Counted from the stretch's first letter, positions 25,746 through 35,101 are shown. The stretch: DNA of 64,000 bases from Pseudomonas vranovensis DSM 16006 (GCF_000425805.1 NZ_KE384459.1:33719-97718); one strand, 5' to 3'. The notes: generated by a model from the sequence alone, not told the origin. Translations and numbers: made by a program.

Positions 25746-26863
25746 GTGACCGCCAACACGAGATGGACGAAAGCGCGTCATCACCGCCTGCGGCCGACCC
25801 GGCAAAAAAAGCGATGAACTGGGTAGCCGTGCTGATTTTCCTGAGCCTGGCCTGGTACCTGCTGGCCGACCGCTATACCCCCTATACGCAACAGGCGCGG
25901 GTGCAGACGTTTGTCGTTCCGGTGGCGTCGGAGGTCGCCGGCAGGGTCACCAAAGTCAACGTACGTAACAACCAGGACGTCAAGGCCGGCGAAGTGCTGT
26001 TCGAAGTGAACCCGCAGCAGTACCAGATCGCTGTCGACCGTGCGCGTGCCGACTTGCAGGCCACCCGCAAGCAGATCGGCGCCAACACCGCTGGCATCGA
26101 TTCCAAGGTGGCGTCCCTGAAAGCGGCCCAGGCCAACGAAGTCATGTCCCGCCAGGACCTCCAGCGCCTTGAGCGCCTGTACAAGGAAGACCCCGGGACC
26201 ATCTCCCTGCGCCGCCTGGAAGTTTCCCGCTCCACCCTCGATGCAGCCGTCGCCCACGTCGCCGCAGCACGGGCAGAAGTAGAACGCGCCCGTGAAACCC
26301 AAGGTGGCAACGACGAGAAAAATGCCCAGCTGCTCAGCGCCATTGCCAATGTGGACAAGGCCGAACTGGACCTGGCCAACAGCATGGTTCGGGCCCGCTC
26401 GGCCGGCCTGGTCACCGACCTGCGCACCGATGTCGGCCAGTTCGCCGCGGCCGGTGCGCCTTTGATGACCTTGATCGCCATCCACGATGTGTGGGTCACG
26501 GCTGACATGACCGAGAACAACCTGGGCAAGGTCAGGCCCGGCACCCCGGTCCGCATCGTACTCGATGCCCTTCCGGGCACGGTGTTCGAAGGCCATGTGC
26601 GCAGTATCGGCTATGGCATCAGTACCGGCCAGAGCACGCCAGCCGGAACGTTGCCCACGGTGCAGAACAGCCGTGACTGGCTGCGCCCGGCGCAGCGTTT
26701 TCCAGTGATCATCGAGCTTACGCCCGGCCAATTGAGCGACATCAGTGGCATCCGTGTCGGTGGCCAGGCCGAGGTCATGGCGTTCCCCAGCGAAGGCAAC
26801 CCGCTGAACCTGCTCGGCCGGCTGTTCCTGCGCGTGATGAGCTGGATGTCCTATGCCTACTGA
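25742..26863 (+). CDS. HlyD/EmrA-type membrane fusion protein
   Basis: A 373-residue periplasmic adaptor anchored by one N-terminal helix (NWVAVLIFLSLAWYLLAD). The biotinyl-lipoyl-like halves are seen at VASEVAGRVTKVNVRNNQDV and MVRARSAGLVTDLRTDVGQF, separated by a coiled coil, with a beta-barrel part DVWVTADMTENNLGKVRPG. The TTG start at 25742 overlaps the previous TGA and has GGAAGG about seven bases upstream. An ATG at 25763 is the alternative. With the TolC-like protein and the DUF2955 membrane protein it should form an efflux assembly related to aromatic-acid (AaeA-type) pumps. Confidence 0.9.
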   Translation: MSDRQHEMDESASSPPAADPAKKAMNWVAVLIFLSLAWYLLADRYTPYTQQARVQTFVVPVASEVAGRVTKVNVRNNQDVKAGEVLFEVNPQQYQIAVDRARADLQATRKQIGANTAGIDSKVASLKAAQANEVMSRQDLQRLERLYKEDPGTISLRRLEVSRSTLDAAVAHVAAARAEVERARETQGGNDEKNAQLLSAIANVDKAELDLANSMVRARSAGLVTDLRTDVGQFAAAGAPLMTLIAIHDVWVTADMTENNLGKVRPGTPVRIVLDALPGTVFEGHVRSIGYGISTGQSTPAGTLPTVQNSRDWLRPAQRFPVIIELTPGQLSDISGIRVGGQAEVMAFPSEGNPLNLLGRLFLRVMSWMSYAY

Positions 26864-27905
26864 GCAACACGTCCGTGCCAGGCGGGCCCTGCGCCTGGCC
26901 TGTGGTACTGCGCTGTGCCTGGCCGCAAGCTTCGGCCTGGCCCTGCCGATCCCCTTCATCGCACCAATGCTGGCGCTGACCCTATTGGCGGCGATGAATC
27001 GGCCGCTACCGTTCAAGGCCAGCCTGGGCCTGGCCGTGGTGCTGTTGGTCACCACCGGCAGCGGCTTGTTGTTGATACCGCTGTTGCACCACTACGCGGC
27101 AACCGGCGTGATGCTCGTTGGCCTGTGCCTGTTTGGAGTGTTCCGATATGGCATGAGCGGCGGCAACCCGCTGGTCGCCACCTTCCTGGTGGTTGGCTTG
27201 ACGATGATCAGCGCGGCCGGCGCGACCGATTTCGACCTGGCACTGCAAGTGATCGTATCGCTGGTCAAGGGTTTGCTCCTGGCCCTCACGGCGGTGTCGA
27301 TCAGCCACTGGCTGTTCCCTGACCCGATCGGTACCAAGCCCCCCGCCCCCATTCCTGCCCTGTCGGCCGATGAAATCAGCTGGCTGGCGTTGCGCGCAGC
27401 ACTGGTAGTGATGCCCGCGTTCCTGTTGGCGTTGATCGATCCGGCCAGCTACATGCCGATCATCATGAAGGCCGTCAGCCTCGGTCAACAAAGTACCGCC
27501 ACCAGTGCGCGCACCGCTGGGCGGGAACTGCTCGGCTCGACCCTGCTCGGCGGCCTGATGGCGATTCTCTTCTGGTTCGCGCTGGGCCTGTTCGTCAACC
27601 TGTGGATGTTCTTCCTGTGGATGCTGCTGTTCGGGCTCGTGCTGGCGCGAAAGCTTTACGGGCTGAGCCCTGGCAACTTCAAGCCGGGCTTCTGGCTCAA
27701 CAGCCTGACGACCATGATCATTCTGCTCGGCCAGTCGGTGCAGGACAGCGCCGCCGGCAAGGACGTCTACACCGCCTTCGCCATTCGCATGGGGCTGTTC
27801 ATTCTGGTCACGCTGTATGCCTGCGCGATGGTTCATCTGCTCGATAAGCGCCGGCAACGTCGCACTCCCTCCAACCCAGCCACTGAAGAGGGCCACCCAT
27901 GCTGA
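26853..27905 (+). CDS. DUF2955 / FUSC-like inner-membrane transporter
   Basis: A 350-residue protein with about ten hydrophobic segments in two halves, the layout of FUSC/AaeB-like and DUF2955 proteins. Marks are the N-terminal RRALRLACGTALCLAASFGL and the second-half repeat AALVVMPAFLLALIDPASYM with KLYGLSPGNFKPGFWLNSLT. It overlaps the adaptor gene by 11 bp. In this gene order it is the likely inner-membrane pump of the HlyD/TolC assembly; the aromatic-acid efflux proteins of the family suggest an organic acid substrate, which remains unproven. It overlaps the next gene by 7 bp. Confidence 0.85.
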   Translation: MPTEQHVRARRALRLACGTALCLAASFGLALPIPFIAPMLALTLLAAMNRPLPFKASLGLAVVLLVTTGSGLLLIPLLHHYAATGVMLVGLCLFGVFRYGMSGGNPLVATFLVVGLTMISAAGATDFDLALQVIVSLVKGLLLALTAVSISHWLFPDPIGTKPPAPIPALSADEISWLALRAALVVMPAFLLALIDPASYMPIIMKAVSLGQQSTATSARTAGRELLGSTLLGGLMAILFWFALGLFVNLWMFFLWMLLFGLVLARKLYGLSPGNFKPGFWLNSLTTMIILLGQSVQDSAAGKDVYTAFAIRMGLFILVTLYACAMVHLLDKRRQRRTPSNPATEEGHPC

Positions 27906-28342
27906 TCAATTTCCTGGTAGGCCTGCCGGTGATCGTGCTTTGTGTCGTGTTGCAGGCGCTGTTCCTGGCCCTGTGCGCACGTCGCTATGTGTCGCTGCGC
28001 CGCAGGATGAATGCCAGCCCTACCTGGCGCGGTGACGTGCGCTTGCTGTCGATGGTGATGGTGGTGATGCTCATCGGCAACTATGTGCAGATGGCCCTGT
28101 GGGCTTTGCTGTTCCTGCTGCTGGGTGAATTCGAGGACTTCACCACCGCGCTGTACTTTTCCGGCGTTACCTTCGCCACCCTGGGCTATGGCGATGTAGT
28201 CCTGAGCCAGCCATGGCGCCTGCTCAGCCCCTTGGAGGCGGCCAATGGCATCCTCATGTTCGGCGTATCCACGGCAATCATGACCGCTGCCGTCGTGGAC
28301 ATCATCAAGCAGCACGCGTCTGGCGAGCATGCAGAACGATGA
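27899..28342 (+). CDS. Two-TM potassium-channel-like protein
   Basis: A 147-residue membrane protein with the pore signature VTFATLGYGDVVLS, whose TLGYGD is a K+ selectivity filter variant. Hydrophobic segments precede (LPVIVLCVVLQALFLALC; MVMVVMLIGNYVQMALWALL) and follow it (NGILMFGVSTAIMTAAVVDI), so three or four helices including the pore helix are present. It resembles the ion-channel domain family (Ion_trans_2) without RCK or nucleotide-binding domains. It overlaps the DUF2955 gene by 7 bp and ends the operon, so a channel is co-expressed with an efflux pump. Confidence 0.87.
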   Translation: MLINFLVGLPVIVLCVVLQALFLALCARRYVSLRRRMNASPTWRGDVRLLSMVMVVMLIGNYVQMALWALLFLLLGEFEDFTTALYFSGVTFATLGYGDVVLSQPWRLLSPLEAANGILMFGVSTAIMTAAVVDIIKQHASGEHAER

Positions 28343-28360
28343 TGGCACCTGGGGATCGCG

Positions 28361-29914
28361 CTAGAGCATTTTTTCCAGGCCGATCTTGTCGCTGAGCCAA
28401 GCCTTGAAGCTGCGCCACGTGCCGCCGGGTTCCTTGCGCAACGTATACAGGCGACCGTCGTCTTCAGCGATCCAGACAATTTCGCCGTTTTCCAGGCGAG
28501 CCTGGTAACTCACGGCTGGCGCCATGCCCTCAAACGCCAGGTTGCGCATGTAGCCCGCCAGCTCAGGGCTGTCGACCAGCACCCCGACTTCAGTGTTCCA
28601 GAACACTGAACGCGGGTCGAAATTGAACGAGCCGATGAACACCTTGTGCTTGTCGAGGATCATGGCCTTGGTGTGCAAGCTGGAATCCGAGCCACCACTG
28701 AAGCCGAAGGAAGAGCCGCCACTGGGGTCGTCCGGCTGGCGTCGCAGTTCGTAGATTTTCACGCCATGCTCGAGCAGGGCTTTTCGGTAAGGCGCATAGC
28801 CACCATGCACCGCAGGCACATCGGTGGCTTCCAGTGAGTTGGTCAACAGGCGCACCTCGACACCGGCATCGGCACGACCGAGCAGGTAGCGCATGCCCGG
28901 CTGCTGGGGCACGAAATAGGCCGAGATCAGGATCAGTTCCTCATTCACGTGGTCCAGTTCAGGCCGAAGTTGCGTCGACATCAATAACGCGCGGGCAGGT
29001 TCGTCGTCGGCCAGTACTTTGCTCGGGGCATCCCACATGGCCTTGCTATGCGCCCAGATCAGTTCCTGGCGCCAGTTCTCGAGTTGCGGTTGCGACCGAT
29101 AGGTCATGAGATGGTCGTACAAGGCCTTGTTCTCGATCCGTGTACTTTGCAGCGATTGCTCCAGGCGTTGGCGGCTTTTCTGCAGGTCCTCAGCTGTTGG
29201 CTTGTTGAGCAGGAAGTCACTGATCGGCTGGCTCAGGGCGCTGTTCCAGTACTGATCGAAGCTGTGGCCCAACTGCTCGGCGACCGGGCCGATGCACAAC
29301 AAGTCCATGTCGGTGAAGTTGAGATCGGGCTTGGCGTCGAAATACTCATCCCCCAGATTGCGTCCACCGACAATGGCTGCGCTGTTGTCGGCCAGCCACA
29401 GTTTGTTGTGCATGCGCCGGTGCTGCTGGGAAAGGTTGAACAAGCGGCCCATGGTTCGCGTGACCATAGTGCTTCGCCCCAGGTGCAGAGGATTGAACAC
29501 GCGAATATAGATGTTCGGGTGCACGGCCAACGTCGCGATGACTTCTTCCTGGCCGTCGCTGGCCGTGTCATCGAGCAGGATGCGGATACGCACGCCGCGA
29601 TCGGCTGCCAGCAGTATTTCACGTACCAGGGCCCGCGTGCTGAGCCCGTTATGCACGATGTAGTACTGCACATCTACACTTTTCTGCGCATTGCGAATCA
29701 ACTCGGCGCGCGCCCGGAACGCTTCACTGCTGTTAGGCAACAGACGAAACCCGGAACGTCCCGCATGTGGGGCAGCCTGGGCCTGGATCGAGCGCCCGAA
29801 GGCGGAATCATTGGCGGGTATGGCCTCGCTGAAATCATGAGGCACGCGTGTGCTCGCGCAGCCTGCGAGCAGCAGCGCGAGCAACATCGCGGGGTAGATC
29901 CGGAACGTGGGCAA
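28361..29914 (-). CDS. Phospholipase D / ClsC-like lipoprotein
   Basis: A 517-residue phospholipase-D-superfamily protein with two HKD active sites: MHNKLWLADNSAAIVGGRN in the first half and LHTKAMILDKHKVFIGSFN in the second. Both keep His, Lys and Asp and end in the GG/GS-x-N pattern of cardiolipin synthases. The N-terminus MLLALLLAGCAS is a lipoprotein signal. The ClsC (YmdC) subfamily fits best: phosphatidyl transfer to make cardiolipin at the membrane. It converges with the channel gene (18 bp gap) and lies 40 bp downstream of the DUF2950 gene on the same strand, so it may be read with that pair. Confidence 0.9.
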   Translation of the reverse strand: MPTFRIYPAMLLALLLAGCASTRVPHDFSEAIPANDSAFGRSIQAQAAPHAGRSGFRLLPNSSEAFRARAELIRNAQKSVDVQYYIVHNGLSTRALVREILLAADRGVRIRILLDDTASDGQEEVIATLAVHPNIYIRVFNPLHLGRSTMVTRTMGRLFNLSQQHRRMHNKLWLADNSAAIVGGRNLGDEYFDAKPDLNFTDMDLLCIGPVAEQLGHSFDQYWNSALSQPISDFLLNKPTAEDLQKSRQRLEQSLQSTRIENKALYDHLMTYRSQPQLENWRQELIWAHSKAMWDAPSKVLADDEPARALLMSTQLRPELDHVNEELILISAYFVPQQPGMRYLLGRADAGVEVRLLTNSLEATDVPAVHGGYAPYRKALLEHGVKIYELRRQPDDPSGGSSFGFSGGSDSSLHTKAMILDKHKVFIGSFNFDPRSVFWNTEVGVLVDSPELAGYMRNLAFEGMAPAVSYQARLENGEIVWIAEDDGRLYTLRKEPGGTWRSFKAWLSDKIGLEKML

Positions 29915-29954
29915 GGGTTCGTCCTCGACCTCGGGAATGGCTGAACCGCCTGGT

Positions 29955-30845
29955 TCAGGACGCGTCGTCCTCGTCCTTTACTTCGCTCCAACTGCTATCG
30001 GGATCGAAACGCTTAATGACTGCAGCCTTCTTGGTGCTATCTCGGCCGAGGTCTTTCTGGAACACTTCACCGTCGTGACTGATCATGAAGCTCATCACAC
30101 CAGTTTCCCCGTACTTGGTCGGCCAGGCGATCACGGCAAAGCCGCGCGTCATGCGCTCACCAATCGTGTAGTCATAGGCGCCGCCCGGCGCCGAGGGGCC
30201 TTGGGCGGTGAGAATGCGGTAGTGATAGCCGTGCCAGTCGTCGCCAATCGCGGCATCACCGAACAGCGGTCCGAGAGGACTTTCCTCGACGCCCTCCTCC
30301 TCGGGCCAGTACAGGCCATCGAACTGCCCGTCGCTGCTGATGAACTTCTGCGCGTACTCGAGCACGCCATCGTCATTGCGATCGATCTCGGCGTAATCCA
30401 TCTGTGCGTCGTGATAGGCGCGTACCGCTTGAATGGTTGCCAGTTCGTTGCGTCCGATGCGGCGCAGGCGGATTTCTTCGGCACCGGCACGGGTGTCGAA
30501 TACCCAACCGCTGGCAACGTGCTTGAGGGGAATGGGGAACACCCAGGAGGTTTCACCGACCACCAGGTGCGCACGGTCCGGGCTGTCGGATTGAACCTGG
30601 TGCTTTTGCTGGTAGAGGGCGAGAAAGGCGTCGACGTCTGCGCGGTCGACGTGCTCGGTCGGGATGTAGTTCTTCCAGTCGTTGCCGAGCAGGTTCGCCA
30701 ACTGTTGGTTTTCGCTCTTCTGGCTACCAAGCGCCTGCACCAGCGCCTCGCCGGCGCGCTCTGGCGTCGGGAAGTGTTGTTGGGCATAACTGCCGGATGT
30801 CCAGAGCAGGAGCACAACCAGCGCGAATCGACCTGCTGCATTCAT
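29955..30845 (-). CDS. DUF2950 family exported protein
   Basis: A 296-residue exported protein. The signal peptide covers residues 1-22 (GRFALVVLLLWTSGSYA). The mature protein has FPTPERAGEALVQALGS and the C-terminal GFAVIAWPTKYGETGVMSFM with ISHDGEVFQKDLG, both typical of DUF2950. No enzymatic motif is known to me. The start at 30845 has a GAGAG site six bases upstream. It lies 14 bp after the DUF3300 gene; these two families are commonly found as a pair, and they probably act together in the envelope. Confidence 0.88.
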   Translation of the reverse strand: MNAAGRFALVVLLLWTSGSYAQQHFPTPERAGEALVQALGSQKSENQQLANLLGNDWKNYIPTEHVDRADVDAFLALYQQKHQVQSDSPDRAHLVVGETSWVFPIPLKHVASGWVFDTRAGAEEIRLRRIGRNELATIQAVRAYHDAQMDYAEIDRNDDGVLEYAQKFISSDGQFDGLYWPEEEGVEESPLGPLFGDAAIGDDWHGYHYRILTAQGPSAPGGAYDYTIGERMTRGFAVIAWPTKYGETGVMSFMISHDGEVFQKDLGRDSTKKAAVIKRFDPDSSWSEVKDEDDAS

Positions 30846-30859
30846 GAGTGACTCTCCTC

Positions 30860-32380
30860 TCAATGGCGACGGCCGCCACCGTGGGACTGCATCCGTACGG
30901 GTCGTTGCACGGCGTGGCCCGCAGACGCTGCAGAGGGCCTGCTGAAACTCTGATGGCTGAGCTGGCCGCGATTGCTCGCGATGCGTGACTGCGCCGGATC
31001 GCGCACGCCGGTCAACGCATTGTTGCGCGGAGCCCGCGCGCCGGCGTGTTGCTGGCGCACTTGTTGGCGTACCTGCTGGTTGTGCACGGGCTGCTGATGC
31101 TGGCGATTCTGCAGGGATGCCTGGGCACGCTGGCGGGCCTGACCATCGTTCTTCAGTTGGCGGTCGGCAACCTGGGCCCGCTCGCGCGCGCTACCGCCCT
31201 GGCCGATGCCATGTTGCTGGAGGCTTTGCTGCGCACGCTCGCGGTCAGCGCTCTGCACACGCTGGCGGGCTTCGAGGTTACTGGTTGCCGGTGCTTCGAT
31301 ACCATGCTGTGCGAGGCTTTCCCGGGCACGGGCACGGTCTGCGACACGAGCCGGCGTGTCACCGCGCATGGCGGTGCGCTGCGCACCGCCGGGCAAGCGC
31401 CGGTCGAATTGTGCGCGGCTGGCCTGGTCGCGGTACGGTACGCCGTTTCGAAACTGCGGATTGTGCTGCCAATTGTTCTGGTTGGCATCGATCCGGTGAT
31501 TGACGTTGATGTTGTTGTAGCGATTGACGTCGATATCGACGTCATTGTGCCCCCAGTCGCAATCCCCCCACAGCGAGTTGACAATGGCTACCCCCGCACC
31601 AAAAGCCAGGCCGGTCGCCAATGCCGTGCCAATGGCATAGCCCGGAGAGGGTGGGTAATACGCGGGTGGATAGGACGGATAGGGCCAACTGCCATACACC
31701 ACGGAGGGGTTGTAGCTCGGGACATACACCACCTGCGGATTGGTCGGTTGGATAACGATGGTCTGTGCCGGCGCGGCTGCCTGCACCACAGTGGTCGTAC
31801 CGCCGACGGGGGCGCTGGCCGGTTGCACGGTGACGGTCTGCTGGTCGTTCGATTCCAGGTGGCCGGCGGCCTTGGCCTTGGCGCGCAGGCGCTGTACCGA
31901 ATTCATCACCGCGTCGGGCTGAGCGAGAAACGCATCGCCGACTCGCTGCACCCATACCGGGTCCTGGCCGAGCGTGGTCAGCACCTGCGGAAACGCCACC
32001 AACGACTGCACGCTAGGGTCCCAGGGCTGGTCGGCGACCTGCTTGACGGCGGCATCACCACTGGCGTCGGGATGGGCCTTGGACCAGGCAACGGCGTCGG
32101 CGACATTGCCAGGATAAGTGGTGGCCATCAGCACCTGCGCCAGCAATGCATCCGGATACAACGCCAACGGTGCCAGCATCTGGTCAAGCTGCTCGGTGCT
32201 GAACACCGCCTCGCTCGGCGTGGCGGGCGCTGCCGGAGCTGCCGGAGCTGCAGCCGTGGCCGCCGGGGCCGCTGCTGGCGCCGTGGCCGATTGCTTGGGC
32301 TGCGAATCCTCATCGGAGCAGCCCGGCAGCGCGAACATGGCGAGAGTGAGCAGGATCGCCCGGTGAAGGCAGGCAGACAT
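30860..32380 (-). CDS. DUF3300 family lipoprotein
   Basis: A 506-residue predicted lipoprotein. The signal HRAILLTLAMFALPGC ends in a lipobox-like LPGC, then comes an Ala/Pro linker (about residues 30-55). The DUF3300 core is seen in LDQMLAPLALYPDALLAQVL, followed by a Pro/Tyr-rich stretch (QVVYVPSYNPSVVYGSWPYP). The last 200 residues are low complexity, rich in Gln, Arg, Ala and His, with repeated AR.RAQ.SLQ.H units and probably disordered. AGGAG is seven bases before the start at 32380. It forms an operon with the DUF2950 gene. Function unknown. Confidence 0.87.
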   Translation of the reverse strand: MSACLHRAILLTLAMFALPGCSDEDSQPKQSATAPAAAPAATAAAPAAPAAPATPSEAVFSTEQLDQMLAPLALYPDALLAQVLMATTYPGNVADAVAWSKAHPDASGDAAVKQVADQPWDPSVQSLVAFPQVLTTLGQDPVWVQRVGDAFLAQPDAVMNSVQRLRAKAKAAGHLESNDQQTVTVQPASAPVGGTTTVVQAAAPAQTIVIQPTNPQVVYVPSYNPSVVYGSWPYPSYPPAYYPPSPGYAIGTALATGLAFGAGVAIVNSLWGDCDWGHNDVDIDVNRYNNINVNHRIDANQNNWQHNPQFRNGVPYRDQASRAQFDRRLPGGAQRTAMRGDTPARVADRARARESLAQHGIEAPATSNLEARQRVQSADRERAQQSLQQHGIGQGGSARERAQVADRQLKNDGQARQRAQASLQNRQHQQPVHNQQVRQQVRQQHAGARAPRNNALTGVRDPAQSRIASNRGQLSHQSFSRPSAASAGHAVQRPVRMQSHGGGRRH

Positions 32381-32481
32381 GACGATGCTCCTATGGGAGA
32401 AACGGCAGAACAGTATCAGCGTAGAAGAGAAATACGCTGGCGTGTAAGGCCGTTCCATTTGGGAACAACGGTCTTGAACCA

Positions 32482-32557
32482 CGACCGCTACGCGGCCGAT
32501 TGCAGGCGCTGTAGCCGCTGTCGAGGAACGAGGCTGCGATCGACTGCGCAGCAGTCG
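32482..32557. repeat. REP-type intergenic palindromic repeat, copy A
   Basis: Between the divergent DUF3300 and ABC-exporter genes. The 41 bp at 32515-32555 match the inverse of 55716-55756 with one mismatch, and 32482-32507 match part of the 44-bp element found at 55811-55854 and 63939-63982. The sequence is intergenic, palindromic and non-coding. Confidence 0.75.
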
Positions 32558-32621
32558 CAAATCCCCCAAAGCAGCCGTTCAGTGGCAAAATCTGCGCAAT
32601 TCGACGGTTTTGGAGACCCAC

Positions 32622-34481
32622 ATGCTTCGTGCATTTGAACGAAGGCTCGACCCCTTTCCTCCTGACGAGGTACCGCCACCCCCCGTGGGCCTGGCACGGT
32701 TCCTGTGGGCCTGCACACGAGGTGCCCGCGGCTACATCCTTGCGTTCGCGCTGCTCAGTGCTGGCGTATCGATCTACGAAGCCTGGCTGTTCGCTTTTCT
32801 CGGCCAGGTCGTGGACCTGCTCTCGACCTGGCAGGCGGGAGGCGATGCGGCGGCGCAGGAAAGCCGCGTATTGTCGGGCATGGCTATCGTCATGCTGTGC
32901 AGCATCGGGCTGGTGGCGTTGCGAACCATGGTGCAGCACCAGATTTTGGCGATCAACCTGCCATTGCGACTGCGTTGGGACTTCCACCGCTTGATGCTGC
33001 GGCAGAGTCTTTCGTTCTTTTCCGATGAGTTTTCCGGCCGGGTCACCACCAAGGTGATGCAGACGGCGCTGGCCGTGCGCGACCTGCTGTTCACCCTTAT
33101 CGAGATCGCACTCGGCATAGGGGTGTATTTCATTGCAATCATCGCACTGGCCGGTGGTTTCGCACTGAAACTGATGCTGCCTTTCGTTGCCTGGGTCGTC
33201 TTGTTCGGGCTGGCCATGCTGTACTTCGTGCCCCGCCTGGGCAAAGTCGGACAGGAACAGGCCAATGCGCGGTCGATGATGACCGGGCGGATCTCGGACG
33301 CCTACACGAACATCACGACGGTGAAGCTGTTTTCCCACTCCAATCGTGAAGCGCACTTCGCACGGGCAGCAATGGAAGACTTCAAGCAAACCGGCTTTCG
33401 CCAGATGCGCCTGGTCAGCCAGTTCGAGATCGTCAACCAGGCCCTGGTGGTGGCGTTGATCATGGCTGCCGGGGGCTATGCGCTGTGGCTATGGCACCAG
33501 GGTGAGGTCGGCGCCGGGGCCGTGGCGGCAATCACGGCCATGGCGTTGCGTATCAATGGCATGTCGCACTGGATCATGTGGCAAATGACGTCGCTGTTCG
33601 AGAGCATCGGCACCGTGCAGGATGGCATGGCAACCCTTACCCGCGGCCCCCAGGTGAAAGATGCAGCGGATGCGGGGGTGCTGGTGACCACCGGCGGGGC
33701 GGTCACCTTCGACAAGGTGAGCTTCAACTACAACGGCGAACGCCAGGTGCTCGATGGCCTGAGCCTCACCATTCGCCCGGGTGAAAAAATCGGCCTGGTC
33801 GGTCGCTCCGGCGCGGGCAAGTCCACGCTCATCAACTTGCTGCTGCGCTTCTATGATGTCGACAGTGGGCAGATTCGCATCGACGGACAAGACATCGCCC
33901 ATGTAACGCAAGACAGCCTGCGCAGCGCCATCGGCATGGTCACCCAGGATACGTCGCTGTTGCACCGTTCCATTCGCGACAACATCGCCTACGGGCGGCC
34001 CGACGCGAGCGATGCCCAGATCCGCAGTGCCGCGGCCAGTGCCCAGGCCGACGAGTTCATCCGCCAACTGAGCGACCGGCAAGGTCATACCGGCTACGAC
34101 ACCCTGGTGGGCGAGCGCGGCATCAAGCTATCGGGTGGCCAGCGCCAGCGCGTCGCGATTGCCCGGGTGATGCTCAAGAACGCCCCGATCCTGCTGCTTG
34201 ACGAGGCGACCAGCGCGCTGGATTCCGAAGTCGAAGTGGCCATTCAGGAAAGCCTCGATGAGATGATGGAAGGCAAGACAGTGATCGCCATCGCCCATCG
34301 ACTCTCCACGATTGCAGCAATGGATCGGCTTATTGTCATGGATGAAGGACGCATCATCGAACAAGGTACCCACACTGAACTGCTGGCAAAAAACGGTATC
34401 TATGCGCAGTTGTGGCACCACCAGAGTGGCGGATTCCTGGGGGAAGATCGAGGCGTGGCCGAGGTGATGGATCAGGAATGA
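32622..34481 (+). CDS. ABC exporter, fused membrane and ATPase domains
   Basis: A 619-residue half-transporter with six N-terminal transmembrane helices followed by an ATPase domain. Walker A is GLVGRSGAGKSTLINLLLRF, the signature is LSGGQRQRVAIARVML, Walker B is ILLLDEATSALDSE and the H-loop is IAIAHRLSTI. It works as a homodimer exporting lipid-like or peptide substrates; the closest groups are MsbA/MdlB-like and multidrug exporters. The ATG at 32622 follows GGAGA by five bases; an upstream TTG is in frame but poorer. It is monocistronic or read with the small lipoprotein gene at 34597. Confidence 0.92.
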   Translation: MLRAFERRLDPFPPDEVPPPPVGLARFLWACTRGARGYILAFALLSAGVSIYEAWLFAFLGQVVDLLSTWQAGGDAAAQESRVLSGMAIVMLCSIGLVALRTMVQHQILAINLPLRLRWDFHRLMLRQSLSFFSDEFSGRVTTKVMQTALAVRDLLFTLIEIALGIGVYFIAIIALAGGFALKLMLPFVAWVVLFGLAMLYFVPRLGKVGQEQANARSMMTGRISDAYTNITTVKLFSHSNREAHFARAAMEDFKQTGFRQMRLVSQFEIVNQALVVALIMAAGGYALWLWHQGEVGAGAVAAITAMALRINGMSHWIMWQMTSLFESIGTVQDGMATLTRGPQVKDAADAGVLVTTGGAVTFDKVSFNYNGERQVLDGLSLTIRPGEKIGLVGRSGAGKSTLINLLLRFYDVDSGQIRIDGQDIAHVTQDSLRSAIGMVTQDTSLLHRSIRDNIAYGRPDASDAQIRSAAASAQADEFIRQLSDRQGHTGYDTLVGERGIKLSGGQRQRVAIARVMLKNAPILLLDEATSALDSEVEVAIQESLDEMMEGKTVIAIAHRLSTIAAMDRLIVMDEGRIIEQGTHTELLAKNGIYAQLWHHQSGGFLGEDRGVAEVMDQE

Positions 34482-34501
34482 GCGGTCCCTGGGGGGCCGC
34501 T
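34481..34501 (+). terminator. Hairpin at the end of the ABC exporter gene
   Basis: AGCGGTCCC at 34481-34489 pairs with GGGGCCGCT at 34493-34501 (one G-T pair), beginning at the last base of the stop codon. No U-run follows, so termination strength is uncertain. Confidence 0.4.
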
Positions 34502-34596
34502 GATGACCACCCATCAGGCCAATCCCGCGCACGGTCCAGGAAACTAGACTTCATAAGGGGGACCGGATCAACGCACCTCATATCAGGAGATCTGTG

Positions 34597-35040
34597 ATGA
34601 ACAGAACATCTTGGCTGGCGTTGGTGGTGGCGGCTGGGGCGTTTTCAGGTTGCGCAAGCAACGCCGATCTCGTCGATGTCCCTCTCGATGCTACCCCGCA
34701 GAACGCAGGCCATATTGCACGTGCCACCCTCAACCCCGTGGGCAACGACACCGGCATCTACCTCAATGTCGGTGGCGTACCCGACCACATGGCTGTCCCG
34801 AGCCGCCTCGAGACTGAAATCTACGCGGGTTCCTGCCAGCATTTGGGAAAAAGCCCTGCCTACAAGACCGACAAGGTCGATAACGTCAACTACCTGTCGT
34901 TGGCACCACGGACACGTTATTGGTCCCAGGCCCCCGTGGCGCTGGCTGACTTGACCCGGGGAGACTATGCCCTGCTGGTGCGTACCAGTGCCGCCGATGG
35001 CAGTCGACCGCTGTTCTGCGGCAACATCAGCGCTGGCTAA
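34597..35040 (+). CDS. Small lipoprotein of unknown function
   Basis: A 147-residue predicted lipoprotein. MNRTSWLALVVAAGAFSGC carries the lipobox FSGC, Cys-19 being lipidated; the following Ala-Ser-Asn does not give an Asp +2 retention signal, so the outer membrane is likely. The mature part has two more Cys residues (GSCQHLG and LFCGNIS) that could form a disulfide, and the segment NPVGNDTGIYLNVGGVPDHM. No family is recognised. The start at 34597 has AGGAG seven bases upstream. It follows the ABC exporter by 115 bp and converges with the kinase-like gene. Confidence 0.8.
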   Translation: MNRTSWLALVVAAGAFSGCASNADLVDVPLDATPQNAGHIARATLNPVGNDTGIYLNVGGVPDHMAVPSRLETEIYAGSCQHLGKSPAYKTDKVDNVNYLSLAPRTRYWSQAPVALADLTRGDYALLVRTSAADGSRPLFCGNISAG

Positions 35041-35051
35041 GGCTGCATCAG

Positions 35052-35078
35052 GCACCCGTCAGGCACGATGGCGGGTGC
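35052..35078. terminator. Bidirectional hairpin between convergent genes
   Basis: GCACCCG at 35052-35058 pairs with CGGGTGC at 35072-35078, extended by one or two further pairs. It lies in the 60 bp between the convergent lipoprotein and kinase-like genes and could end both transcripts. No long U-run on either side. Confidence 0.45.
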
Positions 35079-35101
35079 TCGCAAGCCTTGCGTACGGGGC
35101 A

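Noticed and set aside
24324..25805. 493-codon minus-strand frame opposite the TolC-like gene
   Set aside because: Composition typical of an antisense frame; no signal, motif or start site, and the plus-strand gene is well supported.
30900..31300. Repeated Gln/Arg/Ala units in the DUF3300 gene as tandem DNA repeats or a CRISPR-like array
   Set aside because: The repetition is at the protein composition level, in frame, with diverged DNA units and no spacers.
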